DNA of 48,070 nucleotides, from assembly GCF_001665575.1 (NCBI RefSeq), contig NZ_LZSU01000020.1:1-48070 (forward strand), in the 5' to 3' direction. Below the pieces are notes generated by a model. It saw only the letters and a list, made by a program, of their open reading frames with translations, had not been told where the DNA came from and searched no databases. Positions 15,417 through 23,376 of the stretch are shown piece by piece. This stretch comes from Mycobacterium sp. 852013-51886_SCH5428379 (GTDB lineage Bacteria > Actinomycetota > Actinomycetes > Mycobacteriales > Mycobacteriaceae). The translations under genes were made by a program, and so were the position numbers. Positions within the stretch are counted from its first letter, which is position 1. Every line of letters starts with the position of its first letter.

Positions 15417-16232
15417 TCACACTACCGAAGGTCCGGCCGAACGAGAACCTGTTGCAGTTCGGGGCTGCAGCACCAGGACGAGATTGCTCACGAGGAACTC
15501 CCGCAGCCCGGGCACCCGGGTCAGCCACCACGCCCAACGTGGGTGGTAGCGGGGAAAAGCGGCCACCAGCGCACCCGTCGACGCAGCCCAGCGCAGACCG
15601 TCGGCGGCCGACACCGCGAAGAGCGACGATCCGTAGTCGTTCTTCGGCCGATGGCCGTGTCGGCGGGTGTAGCGCTCGGCGGCCCGGGCGCCGCCGAGAT
15701 AGTGGGTCAGCCCCATCTCGTGCCCGCCGAACGGGCCCAGCCAGACGGTGTAGGACAGCACCGCGAGCCCGCCCGGACGGGTTACGCGCAGCATCTCCGC
15801 GCCGAGCCGCCAGGGCTCGGCGACGTGTTCGGCGACGTTCGACGACAGGCAGATGTCGACGCTGCCGTCGGCGATCGGCAGCGCCGTCCCGGACGCCCGG
15901 ATGAAGCGGCGGGAGCTGTCACCGGATGCCGCCGCCGGGGCGGCTCCGGCGTGCATCTCCCGCGGATCGGGCTCCACCCCGAAATAGGTCATGCCGTGAC
16001 GGGCGAACGCCTCCGCGAAGTATCCGGGCCCGCCGCCCACGTCGAGCACCGTGCGCCCCGCCGGGGTGTCGCCCGTGGCGGCCTGCCACAGCTCGGCCAC
16101 CATGGCCGCGGTGTCGTCCGCGAGGGCGCCGTAGAACCGGGCCGGATCGCGCTGCTCGAAGCGGAACTCACCGAGCAGTCGCACCGACCGCGACAGGGTG
16201 GCCCGGCGGGCGAAGGTCTCGGTGGCTGCCAC
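15417..16232 (-). CDS. SAM-dependent class I methyltransferase (Rv0224c-like)
   Basis: A 271-aa methyltransferase with motif I VLDVGGGPGYFAEAFARHG, an acidic post-I residue in YFGVEPDP, and motif IV region SVDICLSSNVAEHV. The C-terminal half has hydrophobic patches (WAWWLTRVPGLREFLVSNLV) suggesting membrane association. It corresponds to Rv0224c. A corynebacterial relative, MtrP, has been reported to affect trehalose mycolate transport, which fits the envelope genes around it; applying that here is inference. GTG 16232 lies 6 nt after TAGGGT on the minus strand, so a leaderless start is likely. It is divergent from the glycosyltransferase with only 35 bp between. Confidence 0.85.
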   Translation of the reverse strand: MAATETFARRATLSRSVRLLGEFRFEQRDPARFYGALADDTAAMVAELWQAATGDTPAGRTVLDVGGGPGYFAEAFARHGMTYFGVEPDPREMHAGAAPAAASGDSSRRFIRASGTALPIADGSVDICLSSNVAEHVAEPWRLGAEMLRVTRPGGLAVLSYTVWLGPFGGHEMGLTHYLGGARAAERYTRRHGHRPKNDYGSSLFAVSAADGLRWAASTGALVAAFPRYHPRWAWWLTRVPGLREFLVSNLVLVLQPRTATGSRSAGPSVV

Positions 16233-16238
16233 CGGTCG

Positions 16239-16259
16239 ACCCTAACCAGCCGTTAGGCT
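16239..16259. promoter_or_regulatory. Back-to-back leaderless promoters within 35 bp
   Basis: On the minus strand TAGGGT (16244-16239) ends 6 nt before GTG 16232. On the plus strand TAGGCT (16254-16259) ends 8 nt before ATG 16268. The inverted repeat CCAGC (16246-16250)/GCTGG (16257-16261) spans the plus -10. The -35 regions would overlap the opposing gene start. Confidence 0.45.
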
Positions 16260-16267
16260 GGCTGACG

Positions 16268-17464
16268 ATGTCCTCCCGTCGGCCTGATCGGCCATTACGT
16301 TCGGTGTTGCTGCTGTGCTGGCGCGACACCGGGCACCCGCAGGGCGGCGGCAGCGAGATGTACCTGCAGCGGATCGGGGAGCAGCTGGCGGCCGCCGGCG
16401 TTCAGGTGACCCTGCGGACCGCGCGCTATCCCGGATCGGCCCGGCGCGAGACCGTCGACGGTGTGCACGTCTCGCGGGCCGGCGGTCCGTACACCGTGTA
16501 CCTGTGGGCGCTGCTGGCGATGGCGCTGGCCCGCGTCGGGGTGGGTCCGCTGCGGCGGGTGCGCCCGGACGTGGTCGTCGACACCCAGAACGGGCTGCCG
16601 TTCCTGGCCCGGCTGATCTACGGCCGCCGCGTCGCGGTGCTGGTGCATCACTGCCATCGCGCGCAGTGGCCGGTCGCGGGTCCGGTGCTGGGCCGCATCG
16701 GCTGGTTCGTCGAATCGTGGCTGTCGCCGCGGGTGCACCGGCGGGCGCAGTACGTGACGGTGTCGCTGCCGTCGGTGCGCGACCTCGACGAGCTGGGCGT
16801 GGACGCGGCACGGATCGCGGTCGTGCGCAACGGGCTCGACGAGGCCCCGGCGCACACGCTGACGCTGCCGCGGTCGGAGACGCCGCGGATCGCGGTGCTG
16901 TCGCGGTTGGTGCCGCACAAGCAGATCGAAGATGCCCTCGCCGCCGTCGCCGCGCTGCGCGGCCGGGTGCCCGGACTGCACCTCGACGTGGTCGGCGGGG
17001 GCTGGTGGCAGCCGAACCTGGTCGAGCATGCGGCCCGCCTGGGTATCAGCGCCGCGGTGACGTTCCACGGTCACGTCGACGACGACGTCAAACACGCTGT
17101 GCTGCAACGATCCTGGGTGCACGTGCTGCCGTCGCGCAAGGAGGGCTGGGGGTTGGCGGTGACCGAAGCCGGTCAGCACTCGGTGCCGACGGTCGGCTAC
17201 CGGTCCTCCGGCGGGCTCACCGACTCGATCGTCGACGGGGTGACGGGTCTGCTGGTCGACGACCTCGACGGGCTCATCGACGCGGTCGACCGGCTGCTCG
17301 GCGATCCGGTGCTGCGCGAGCAGCTCGGCACCAAGGCGCAGGCCCGCAGCGGGGAGTTCTCGTGGCGGCAGAGCGGGCTGGCCATGCGTGAGGTGCTCGA
17401 TGCGGTGTGCGCCGGCCGTCACGTGTCAGGTCTGGTGTGGCCCACGTCGGAGCCGTCTGCGTAA
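16268..17464 (+). CDS. Family 4-type glycosyltransferase (Rv0225-like)
   Basis: A 398-aa GT-B fold glycosyltransferase. The N-terminal Rossmann half contains LLLCWRDTGHPQGGGSEMYL, a donor/acceptor glycine-rich loop; the C-terminal half has AVLSRLVPHKQIEDALAAV and the EGWGLAVTEAG motif that binds the nucleotide sugar in retaining GT4 enzymes. It matches Rv0225 (384 aa). ATG 16268 (MSSRRPDRPL) is the start; the frame is open further upstream but that part is antisense to the methyltransferase. The sugar and acceptor are unknown; the envelope context suggests a cell wall or lipid glycoconjugate. Its 3' end overlaps the convergent membrane protein gene by 39 bp. Confidence 0.87.
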   Translation: MSSRRPDRPLRSVLLLCWRDTGHPQGGGSEMYLQRIGEQLAAAGVQVTLRTARYPGSARRETVDGVHVSRAGGPYTVYLWALLAMALARVGVGPLRRVRPDVVVDTQNGLPFLARLIYGRRVAVLVHHCHRAQWPVAGPVLGRIGWFVESWLSPRVHRRAQYVTVSLPSVRDLDELGVDAARIAVVRNGLDEAPAHTLTLPRSETPRIAVLSRLVPHKQIEDALAAVAALRGRVPGLHLDVVGGGWWQPNLVEHAARLGISAAVTFHGHVDDDVKHAVLQRSWVHVLPSRKEGWGLAVTEAGQHSVPTVGYRSSGGLTDSIVDGVTGLLVDDLDGLIDAVDRLLGDPVLREQLGTKAQARSGEFSWRQSGLAMREVLDAVCAGRHVSGLVWPTSEPSA

Positions 17465-19138
17465 CGGTACGGCGATCTTCGCACCGGACGTCCGCCACAG
17501 CGTTACGCAACCCGCCAGTCCGGACCCGGCCAGCAGCGCCAGCCACGCCACGTGCACAGCGATGAGCAGAGTGCGGTGCGGCGAACTCGTGGCGTCGCCG
17601 CCCACCCGGTACACCGCGAGATCGTCGTCGCGGTAGGCCACCGGCAGGTCCAGCGCCGATCCACCGGCTTCGACCACCACCCAGCCCACGCCCGCGTCGG
17701 CCAGTTGCCGCGCCGACGCCCCGTCCATCACCAGATCCTGGACCGCCCGCGCGCGGCCGCCCTCCCCGGGCACCGTCGTCCCGGCGACGTTGAGGTCGCC
17801 GGTGCTGAGCACGTCGGCGCGCACCCACCGCGGCAGCGGGTCCAGCACCGGCGCCGAACCCGCCCAGTCGAACTGCCGCATGCTGTCCGGCGGTAACACC
17901 GCGACCGGACGCGGATCGGCGTTGACGATGTCCGCGGCCGCCGACCAGCCCGCCGGATACCGCACCGCCACCATCCGGTTGCCGACGCCGTACGCCAGAT
18001 CCGGCAGCACCGCGACGAGCAACGCACAGCTCACCGCGCCGACCGCCGCTACCGGAACGCGCCCCCGCAGCGCCACCACCACACCCGCCGCCGCGACGGC
18101 GTAACCCGGCACCGCCAGCGCCACCCACTTCTGGCCGTCGCGCAGTACGCCGAGCCCGGGCAGTACGCGCACGATCGCCTCCACGGCGGCCAGCCCCGGA
18201 CCGGTGGCCATCAGCGCAGGGAACACCACCGCCGCGACCGCCAGCACCAGCAGCGGCACCGCGGCAGGCCTGCGCACCGCCACCGTCGCCCCGACCGCCA
18301 CCACCGCGAGCAGCGCCAGCGTGGCGACGACGGCGAACAGCCCGGTCCGGGAGTCGGGGACCGCCTCCGCGTTCCAGATGCCGCCGAGGCCGGCCAGACT
18401 GCCCAGCGTGCCGAGCCCCGGTTCGGCCCTGGCCGCGAACACCGCGACCCCGGAGGCCATCGATCCAGACACCGTCGCCGCCAGCGACTTCGACACCGCT
18501 GCGGCCACCAGCCACGGCGCCGCCGTCACCAGCAGCGCGGCCAGCGTCGCGGCCACCACCTGCCACCGTCGCCGGCCGGCGCCCGGCGCGCACACGCCGA
18601 CCAGTGCGACCGCCGTCGCGAGCAGCGCACCGGTCGGTGTCAGCCCGGCCAGCGCGATCCAGAACGGCAACGGCCACCAACCGCCCGAACCGTCGCGCAG
18701 CCGCAGCACCGTGGCGGCCACCCATGGCAGGGCGCCGTAGCCCACCAGCAGACTCCAGTGCCCCTGCAGCAGCCGCTCGGCGACGTACGGATTCCAGATC
18801 GCCACGGTCACGGCCACGCACCGGCCGGGCACACCGGCGTCGGGCAGCACGGTCGCGGCCAGTCGGGCCGCACCCCAGCCGGCCAGCCACAACCCGGCGA
18901 CCAGCAGCGCCTTGACCACGATCCCGCCGTCGAGCACCTGCGAGGCCATCGCAACCGCGAAGTCCTGCGGCAGTGCACGCGGCGCGGCCTCGGACAGGCC
19001 GAGCGCCGCGTCGGACAGATAGGACCGCGGCGTGGACACCGCGTCGCGCAGCAGCAGATAGCCGGGTGCCAGCAGTGGCGCCGTCACCAGCAGCGACAGC
19101 GCCAGCGCGTAGACCGGCGGCAGGTGGCGGGCGATCAG
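17426..19138 (-). CDS. Polytopic GT-C-like membrane protein (Rv0226c-like)
   Basis: An integral membrane protein of about 570 aa with a dozen or more hydrophobic segments. RALPQDFAVAMASQ, WNPYVAERLLQGHWSLLVGYG and a periplasmic-looking C-terminal portion resemble the layout of GT-C arabinosyl/mannosyl transferases, but I see no proven catalytic residue set. It matches Rv0226c (576 aa). The first conventional start, GTG 19087, would cut the first membrane span (PPVYALALSLLVTAPLLAPG). In-frame CTG 19138 overlaps the upstream stop as CTGA, so I place the start there. It is translationally coupled to the DUF3068 gene. A role in envelope polysaccharide or mycolate assembly is inferred from neighbours. 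Confidence 0.8.
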   Translation of the reverse strand: MIARHLPPVYALALSLLVTAPLLAPGYLLLRDAVSTPRSYLSDAALGLSEAAPRALPQDFAVAMASQVLDGGIVVKALLVAGLWLAGWGAARLAATVLPDAGVPGRCVAVTVAIWNPYVAERLLQGHWSLLVGYGALPWVAATVLRLRDGSGGWWPLPFWIALAGLTPTGALLATAVALVGVCAPGAGRRRWQVVAATLAALLVTAAPWLVAAAVSKSLAATVSGSMASGVAVFAARAEPGLGTLGSLAGLGGIWNAEAVPDSRTGLFAVVATLALLAVVAVGATVAVRRPAAVPLLVLAVAAVVFPALMATGPGLAAVEAIVRVLPGLGVLRDGQKWVALAVPGYAVAAAGVVVALRGRVPVAAVGAVSCALLVAVLPDLAYGVGNRMVAVRYPAGWSAAADIVNADPRPVAVLPPDSMRQFDWAGSAPVLDPLPRWVRADVLSTGDLNVAGTTVPGEGGRARAVQDLVMDGASARQLADAGVGWVVVEAGGSALDLPVAYRDDDLAVYRVGGDATSSPHRTLLIAVHVAWLALLAGSGLAGCVTLWRTSGAKIAVPLRRRLRRGPHQT

Positions 19139-20337
19139 ACCGGTCGGTCGGGCGGTAGGTCGGTCGGCCGCTGCGCCGGGAGTTTCTCGGTTCTGGCCTC
19201 GGCGCCCGGCACCGGCTGTCCGGCGTCGTCACGCTGGAAGAACCCGTTGTCGGTGTCGTCGAGACCGGGGTCGGCCAGCGCCGATTCGGCGCGCAGGCTG
19301 AACGATCCGAGCAGCGCGCCACCGACCAGGAAGACCAGCCCCAGGGCGGTGAAGGTGATCGGCAGGATGCGGCCCCACAGCGCAATCCGGTCCCGCTCGC
19401 TGCGGGCGGCCGCGACCTGCGACTCGACGGTCTCCTCGTCGTAGGAGATCTTGTAGTCCACGAAGGTCACCTCGGGCCGCAGCGCGTCGCGGGCGTAGTA
19501 GTGGTTCGCGTGCTCGTCGGTCTTGATGATCGTGCCGGACACCGGATCGACCCAGAAGGTGCGCTGCGCGGCGTAGTAGCGGCTCATGGTGATCGGTTCC
19601 TCGGGATCACCCTCGAGGCCCCACAGCCCGGCGCGCGCCGTGACCTGGCTGTCCGCGTCGTCCTCGTAGAGCGACGAGTACTTCACCGGTTCGACGAGCT
19701 CGCCCTCCTCGTCGTAGCCGACGTTCTGGGTGAAGCGCAGCGCGGTCAGGCCATTGACATCTTCCTCGCCGTCGTAGTTGGCGTCGTAGGCCTTCTGCGC
19801 GATCGGGTCGAACATCGGGTAGCTCTTCTTCTCCGTGTCGAACGGGAAGCGGTAGGTCAACCCCTCGTGCGGCAGGGCGATGCTCGTGGGTGGATCCTGG
19901 TCGCCGATCGCGCGCGGCTTCTGCACCGACCCACCCGGGTTGCTCTCGCTGGACACGGCCATGGCCGAGGAACGGTCCATCGTCACGGTGTCGACCATCG
20001 CCAGCATCAGCCCGTTGTCCTGCTGTTTGTCGGTGCGCCGCAGCGTACTGCCGACCTCCAGGGTGACGACCTCGGCGTTGGCCGGTGATTCAACGGTGAG
20101 CTGCTGCTGCATCGTCATCGGCACATCGCGGTCCACCACGAACCGTTCGCCCAGCAGCGAGGCCGGGTCGAACGCGGTGCCGGTCCCGTCGCTGACCAGG
20201 GTGGCGTCCAGGTTCAGCGGAACCTTCGCGATCTTGCCCTTGGTGTAGGTCGACAGCAACAGCGCGGCGATCAGCAGGGCAGCTCCCAGCCCCATGAGTC
20301 CGCACGCTGCGATACGCAGCGCAACTGCGCGGTTCAA
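19135..20337 (-). CDS. DUF3068 membrane-anchored protein (Rv0227c-like)
   Basis: A 400-aa protein with one membrane segment at each end (about residues 3-29, ALRIAACGLMGLGAALLIAA; and near 340-365, ILPITFTALGLVFLVGGALL) and a large extracytoplasmic domain between them. DVPMTMQQQLTVESP, QRTFWVDPVSGTIIKTDEH and VTFVDYKISYDEETV fit the DUF3068 family, annotated in places as PorA-like. TTG 20337 is chosen because GGGAG lies 8 nt upstream and hydrophobic similarity begins there; the frame is open to 20433. The C-terminal tail is Pro-rich and cytoplasmic by prediction. It corresponds to Rv0227c. Function unknown. Confidence 0.82.
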   Translation of the reverse strand: MNRAVALRIAACGLMGLGAALLIAALLLSTYTKGKIAKVPLNLDATLVSDGTGTAFDPASLLGERFVVDRDVPMTMQQQLTVESPANAEVVTLEVGSTLRRTDKQQDNGLMLAMVDTVTMDRSSAMAVSSESNPGGSVQKPRAIGDQDPPTSIALPHEGLTYRFPFDTEKKSYPMFDPIAQKAYDANYDGEEDVNGLTALRFTQNVGYDEEGELVEPVKYSSLYEDDADSQVTARAGLWGLEGDPEEPITMSRYYAAQRTFWVDPVSGTIIKTDEHANHYYARDALRPEVTFVDYKISYDEETVESQVAAARSERDRIALWGRILPITFTALGLVFLVGGALLGSFSLRAESALADPGLDDTDNGFFQRDDAGQPVPGAEARTEKLPAQRPTDLPPDRPV

Positions 20338-20505
20338 TCCGTGCTCCCTTCGGCCCGGGTACGCCCCAGAACTGCACCGCCACCTGCCCCGACCCGGGAG
20401 TGGAGGCAAAAACCGGTTCGACACTAACAGCACTCATTAAGGCGCGACTTACTCCGACCTGGTGGCGAGCCGAACCCGGCCGACGACGCTGGCACACTGA
20501 CTCAG

Positions 20506-21696
20506 GTGACGACGGACGAGCAGATCGGGGGCACCCGCAGTTTCCTGCCCGCGGTGGAGGGCATGCGCGCCTGCGCGGCCATCGGCGTCGTCGTCACCCA
20601 CGTCGCGTTCCAGACCGGCCACACCGAAGGCGTCGACGGGCGGTTCTTCGGGCGCTTCGACCTCGCGGTCGCGGTGTTCTTCGCGCTGTCGGGTTTCCTG
20701 CTGTGGCGCGGCCATGCCGCCGCGGCCCGCGGCCTGCGCGCGATCCCGCCGACCGGGCACTACCTGCGCTCGCGACTGGTGCGCATCATGCCGGGCTATC
20801 TGGTCGCGGTGGTGGTGATCATGTCGCTGCTGCCCGACCGGGTGGCCGATCCGACGGTGTGGCTGGCCAACCTCACGCTCACGCAGATCTATGTGCCGCT
20901 GACGCTGACGGCGGGGCTGACTCAGATGTGGAGTCTGTCTGTCGAGGTCAGCTTCTACCTGGCGCTGCCTCTGTTGGCGCTGCTGGTGCGACGGTTCCCG
21001 GTCGCGGCGCGGATACCCGTGCTCCTGATCGCCGCGATCGCCAGCCTGTTCTGGGTGTACATCCCGTTCGACGGCGCCTCGGGCCACAACCTGTGGAACT
21101 GGCCGCCTGCCTTCTTCTCCTGGTTCGCCGCGGGCATGATCCTGGCGGAGCTGACGGTGCGGCCGGTCGGCTGGATGCACCGGATGGCGCGGCGGCGCTG
21201 GCTGATGGCGGCGATCGCGGTGGCGGCGTTCGCGATCGCGGCGTCGCCGCTGGCCGGGCGGGAAGGGCTGCAGCCCGGCACCATCGGCCAGGTCACGCTC
21301 AAGACGGTGATGGGCGCGATCCTGGCCGGCGCGCTGTTGGCGCCGCTGGTGCTCGACCGGCCCGACACCCCGCACCGCATCCTGGGCAGCCCCCTGATGG
21401 TGACGCTGGGCCGCTGGTCCTACGGGCTGTTCATCTGGCATCTGGCGGCGCTGGCGATGGTGTTCCCGCTGATCGGCGAATTCGCGTTCAGCGGGCACAT
21501 GCTGACCGTGCTGCCGCTGACGCTGTTGTTCGGCTTCGCGATCGCCGCGGTCAGTTATGCGCTGGTGGAGAGCCCGTGTCGGGAGGCGTTGCGGCGCTGG
21601 GAGTTGCGGGCAGGCAAATCCGGTGCGACGCCCGCCCGTCACGCGCCGCCGCTGGATAGCAGCGTCACCGACGCGGCGGAGCCGATCTCGCGCTGA
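20506..21696 (+). CDS. Acyltransferase 3 family membrane protein, TmaT-like (Rv0228-like)
   Basis: A 396-aa polytopic O-acyltransferase with about ten membrane segments. FLPAVEGMRACAAIGVVVTHVAF contains the conserved Arg and His of the family, FDLAVAVFFALSGFLLWR and YLRSRLVRIMPGY follow, and MWSLSVEVSFYLALPLLALL is the usual central motif. The corynebacterial relative TmaT acetylates trehalose monomycolate before export by MmpL3, and I recall Rv0228 as its mycobacterial counterpart. Function here is by position and family, not proven. GTG 20506 is the start. It is divergent from the DUF3068 gene with a 168-bp spacer. Confidence 0.85.
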   Translation: MTTDEQIGGTRSFLPAVEGMRACAAIGVVVTHVAFQTGHTEGVDGRFFGRFDLAVAVFFALSGFLLWRGHAAAARGLRAIPPTGHYLRSRLVRIMPGYLVAVVVIMSLLPDRVADPTVWLANLTLTQIYVPLTLTAGLTQMWSLSVEVSFYLALPLLALLVRRFPVAARIPVLLIAAIASLFWVYIPFDGASGHNLWNWPPAFFSWFAAGMILAELTVRPVGWMHRMARRRWLMAAIAVAAFAIAASPLAGREGLQPGTIGQVTLKTVMGAILAGALLAPLVLDRPDTPHRILGSPLMVTLGRWSYGLFIWHLAALAMVFPLIGEFAFSGHMLTVLPLTLLFGFAIAAVSYALVESPCREALRRWELRAGKSGATPARHAPPLDSSVTDAAEPISR

Positions 21697-21759
21697 CCGT
21701 CGGTGATTTTGGGGCCACCATGAGCGGGGTATCCGCTGGCGATCCGTCGGAAGGTCCCC

Positions 21760-23376
21760 ATGGCGAGAACGCGCACCACGGCCGCGCCCGTATCCGGGTG
21801 GGCGCCGTTCTCCTCGCCCGTGTACCGCGCGCTGTGGATCGCGCAGCTGGTGTCCAACATGGGGACCTGGATGCAGACCGTCGGTGCGCAGTGGATGCTC
21901 GTCGGGGACCCGGACGCGGCCGTGCTGGTGCCGCTGGTGCAGACGGCCACCACGCTGCCGGTGATGCTGCTCGCTCTGCCGTCGGGGGTGCTGGCCGACC
22001 TGGTCGACCGGCGGCGGCTGCTGATCGCCGCCCAGGCCGCGATGGCGTCGGCGGTCGCACTGCTGGCCACCCTCAGCGGGACGGGGCTGGCGACGCCGTC
22101 GGTGCTGCTGCTCCTGCTGTTCCTGATCGGCTGCGGTCAGGCGCTCACCGCGCCGGCCTGGCAGGCGATCCAGCCCGAACTCGTCCCGCGCGAGCAGATC
22201 CCGGCCGCGGCCGCGCTGAGCAGTATGAGCGTCAACGGGGCGCGTGCGATCGGACCTGCGGTCGCCGGGGTGCTGGTGTCGCTGTCGGGTCCGACGCTGG
22301 TGTTCGCGCTCAACGCGGTGTCCTTCGTGGGGATCGTCGTGGTGCTCGCCTTCTGGCGCCGGCCCGCCGACGACCGGACGATGCCCTCGGAGCGGCCGCT
22401 GGCCGCATTGAGCGCCGGCGGGCGGTACATCCGCAGTTCGCCGGTGGTCCGCCGGATCCTGCTGCGGACCGTGCTGTTCATCGCGCCCGGCAGCGCGCTG
22501 TGGGGATTGCTCGCGGTGATCGCCGACCGGCAGCTACACCAGTCCTCTGCGGGTTACGGGGTGATGCTCGGTGCACTCGGGGTCGGTGCGGTGTCGGGGG
22601 CCGTGGTGCTGACGCGGCTACAGGCCGTGTTCGGTCAGACCGCCCTGCTGGCGACCGCCGCGGTCGGTTTCGCGGCCGCGACGACGGTGCTGGCGCTCGT
22701 CCCGGTGTTCTGGGTCGTGCTGGTCGCGCTGGTGGTGGGCGGCCTGTGCTGGCTGATGTCGCTGTCGACGCTGAACGCCTCGATGCAGCTGAGCCTGCCG
22801 GCGTGGGTGCGGGCCAGGGGTCTGTCGGTCTACCAGCTGGTGTTCATGGGCGGCCAGGCGCTGGGCTCGCTGGTGTGGGGTCTGGTGGCGGGCGCCACCA
22901 GCAGTGTGACGGCGCTGCTGATCAGCGCCGCGTTGCTGCTGGTGTGCGCGGTGTCGGTGCTGTGGTGGCCGCTGCACCGCAGCACCGGCAACCTCGACGT
23001 GACCCCGTCGGCGCACTGGCCCGAACCGGCGCTGGTGTTCGAACCGGCGGCGCCCGACGGACCCGTCGTCGTTCTCAGGTCCTATTGCGTCGCGCCCGAG
23101 GACGAAGCGGGGTTCCTCGCGGCGATGGCGCGCGTCGGACGGTCCCGGCAGCGCACCGGCGCGTCACAGTGGCAGCTGTTCCGCAGCGGTGAGGATGCGG
23201 ACACCTTCGTCGAGGGCTGGGTGGTGCGGTCGTGGCAGGAGCATCTGCGCCAGCACGTCACCCGGCAGACGGGTCAGGATCTGCTGGCCGAGCAGGCGGT
23301 GGAGCGGTTCGTCCGGGGGGAGCCGACGGTGCGGCATCTGATCGCGGTGCATCCGACCGACCGGCCGACGAGGTGA
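21760..23376 (+). CDS. MFS transporter with C-terminal ABM-like domain
   Basis: A 538-aa MFS_3 (EntS-like) exporter. About twelve membrane segments occupy residues 15-410, with SPVYRALWIAQLVSNMGTWM at the start, GVLADLVDRRR in the first cytoplasmic loop and TAPAWQAIQPELVPREQ. The last 110 residues (VLRSYCVAPEDEAGFLAAMA to HPTDRPTR) form a soluble domain like the antibiotic-biosynthesis-monooxygenase fold found on some MFS_3 proteins. ATG 21760 follows GGAAGG. In M. tuberculosis the corresponding place holds Rv0229c-Rv0235c, so this is a local replacement. The exported compound is unknown. Its 3' end overlaps aftD by 119 bp tail to tail. Confidence 0.87.
   Translation: MARTRTTAAPVSGWAPFSSPVYRALWIAQLVSNMGTWMQTVGAQWMLVGDPDAAVLVPLVQTATTLPVMLLALPSGVLADLVDRRRLLIAAQAAMASAVALLATLSGTGLATPSVLLLLLFLIGCGQALTAPAWQAIQPELVPREQIPAAAALSSMSVNGARAIGPAVAGVLVSLSGPTLVFALNAVSFVGIVVVLAFWRRPADDRTMPSERPLAALSAGGRYIRSSPVVRRILLRTVLFIAPGSALWGLLAVIADRQLHQSSAGYGVMLGALGVGAVSGAVVLTRLQAVFGQTALLATAAVGFAAATTVLALVPVFWVVLVALVVGGLCWLMSLSTLNASMQLSLPAWVRARGLSVYQLVFMGGQALGSLVWGLVAGATSSVTALLISAALLLVCAVSVLWWPLHRSTGNLDVTPSAHWPEPALVFEPAAPDGPVVVLRSYCVAPEDEAGFLAAMARVGRSRQRTGASQWQLFRSGEDADTFVEGWVVRSWQEHLRQHVTRQTGQDLLAEQAVERFVRGEPTVRHLIAVHPTDRPTR

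Noticed and set aside
20411..20418. AACCGGTT as a second KstR site in the DUF3068/acyltransferase 3 gap
   Set aside because: The core matches, but one of the outer fixed bases fails on either strand, no longer palindrome surrounds it, and an 8-bp GC-centred palindrome is easily found by chance here.
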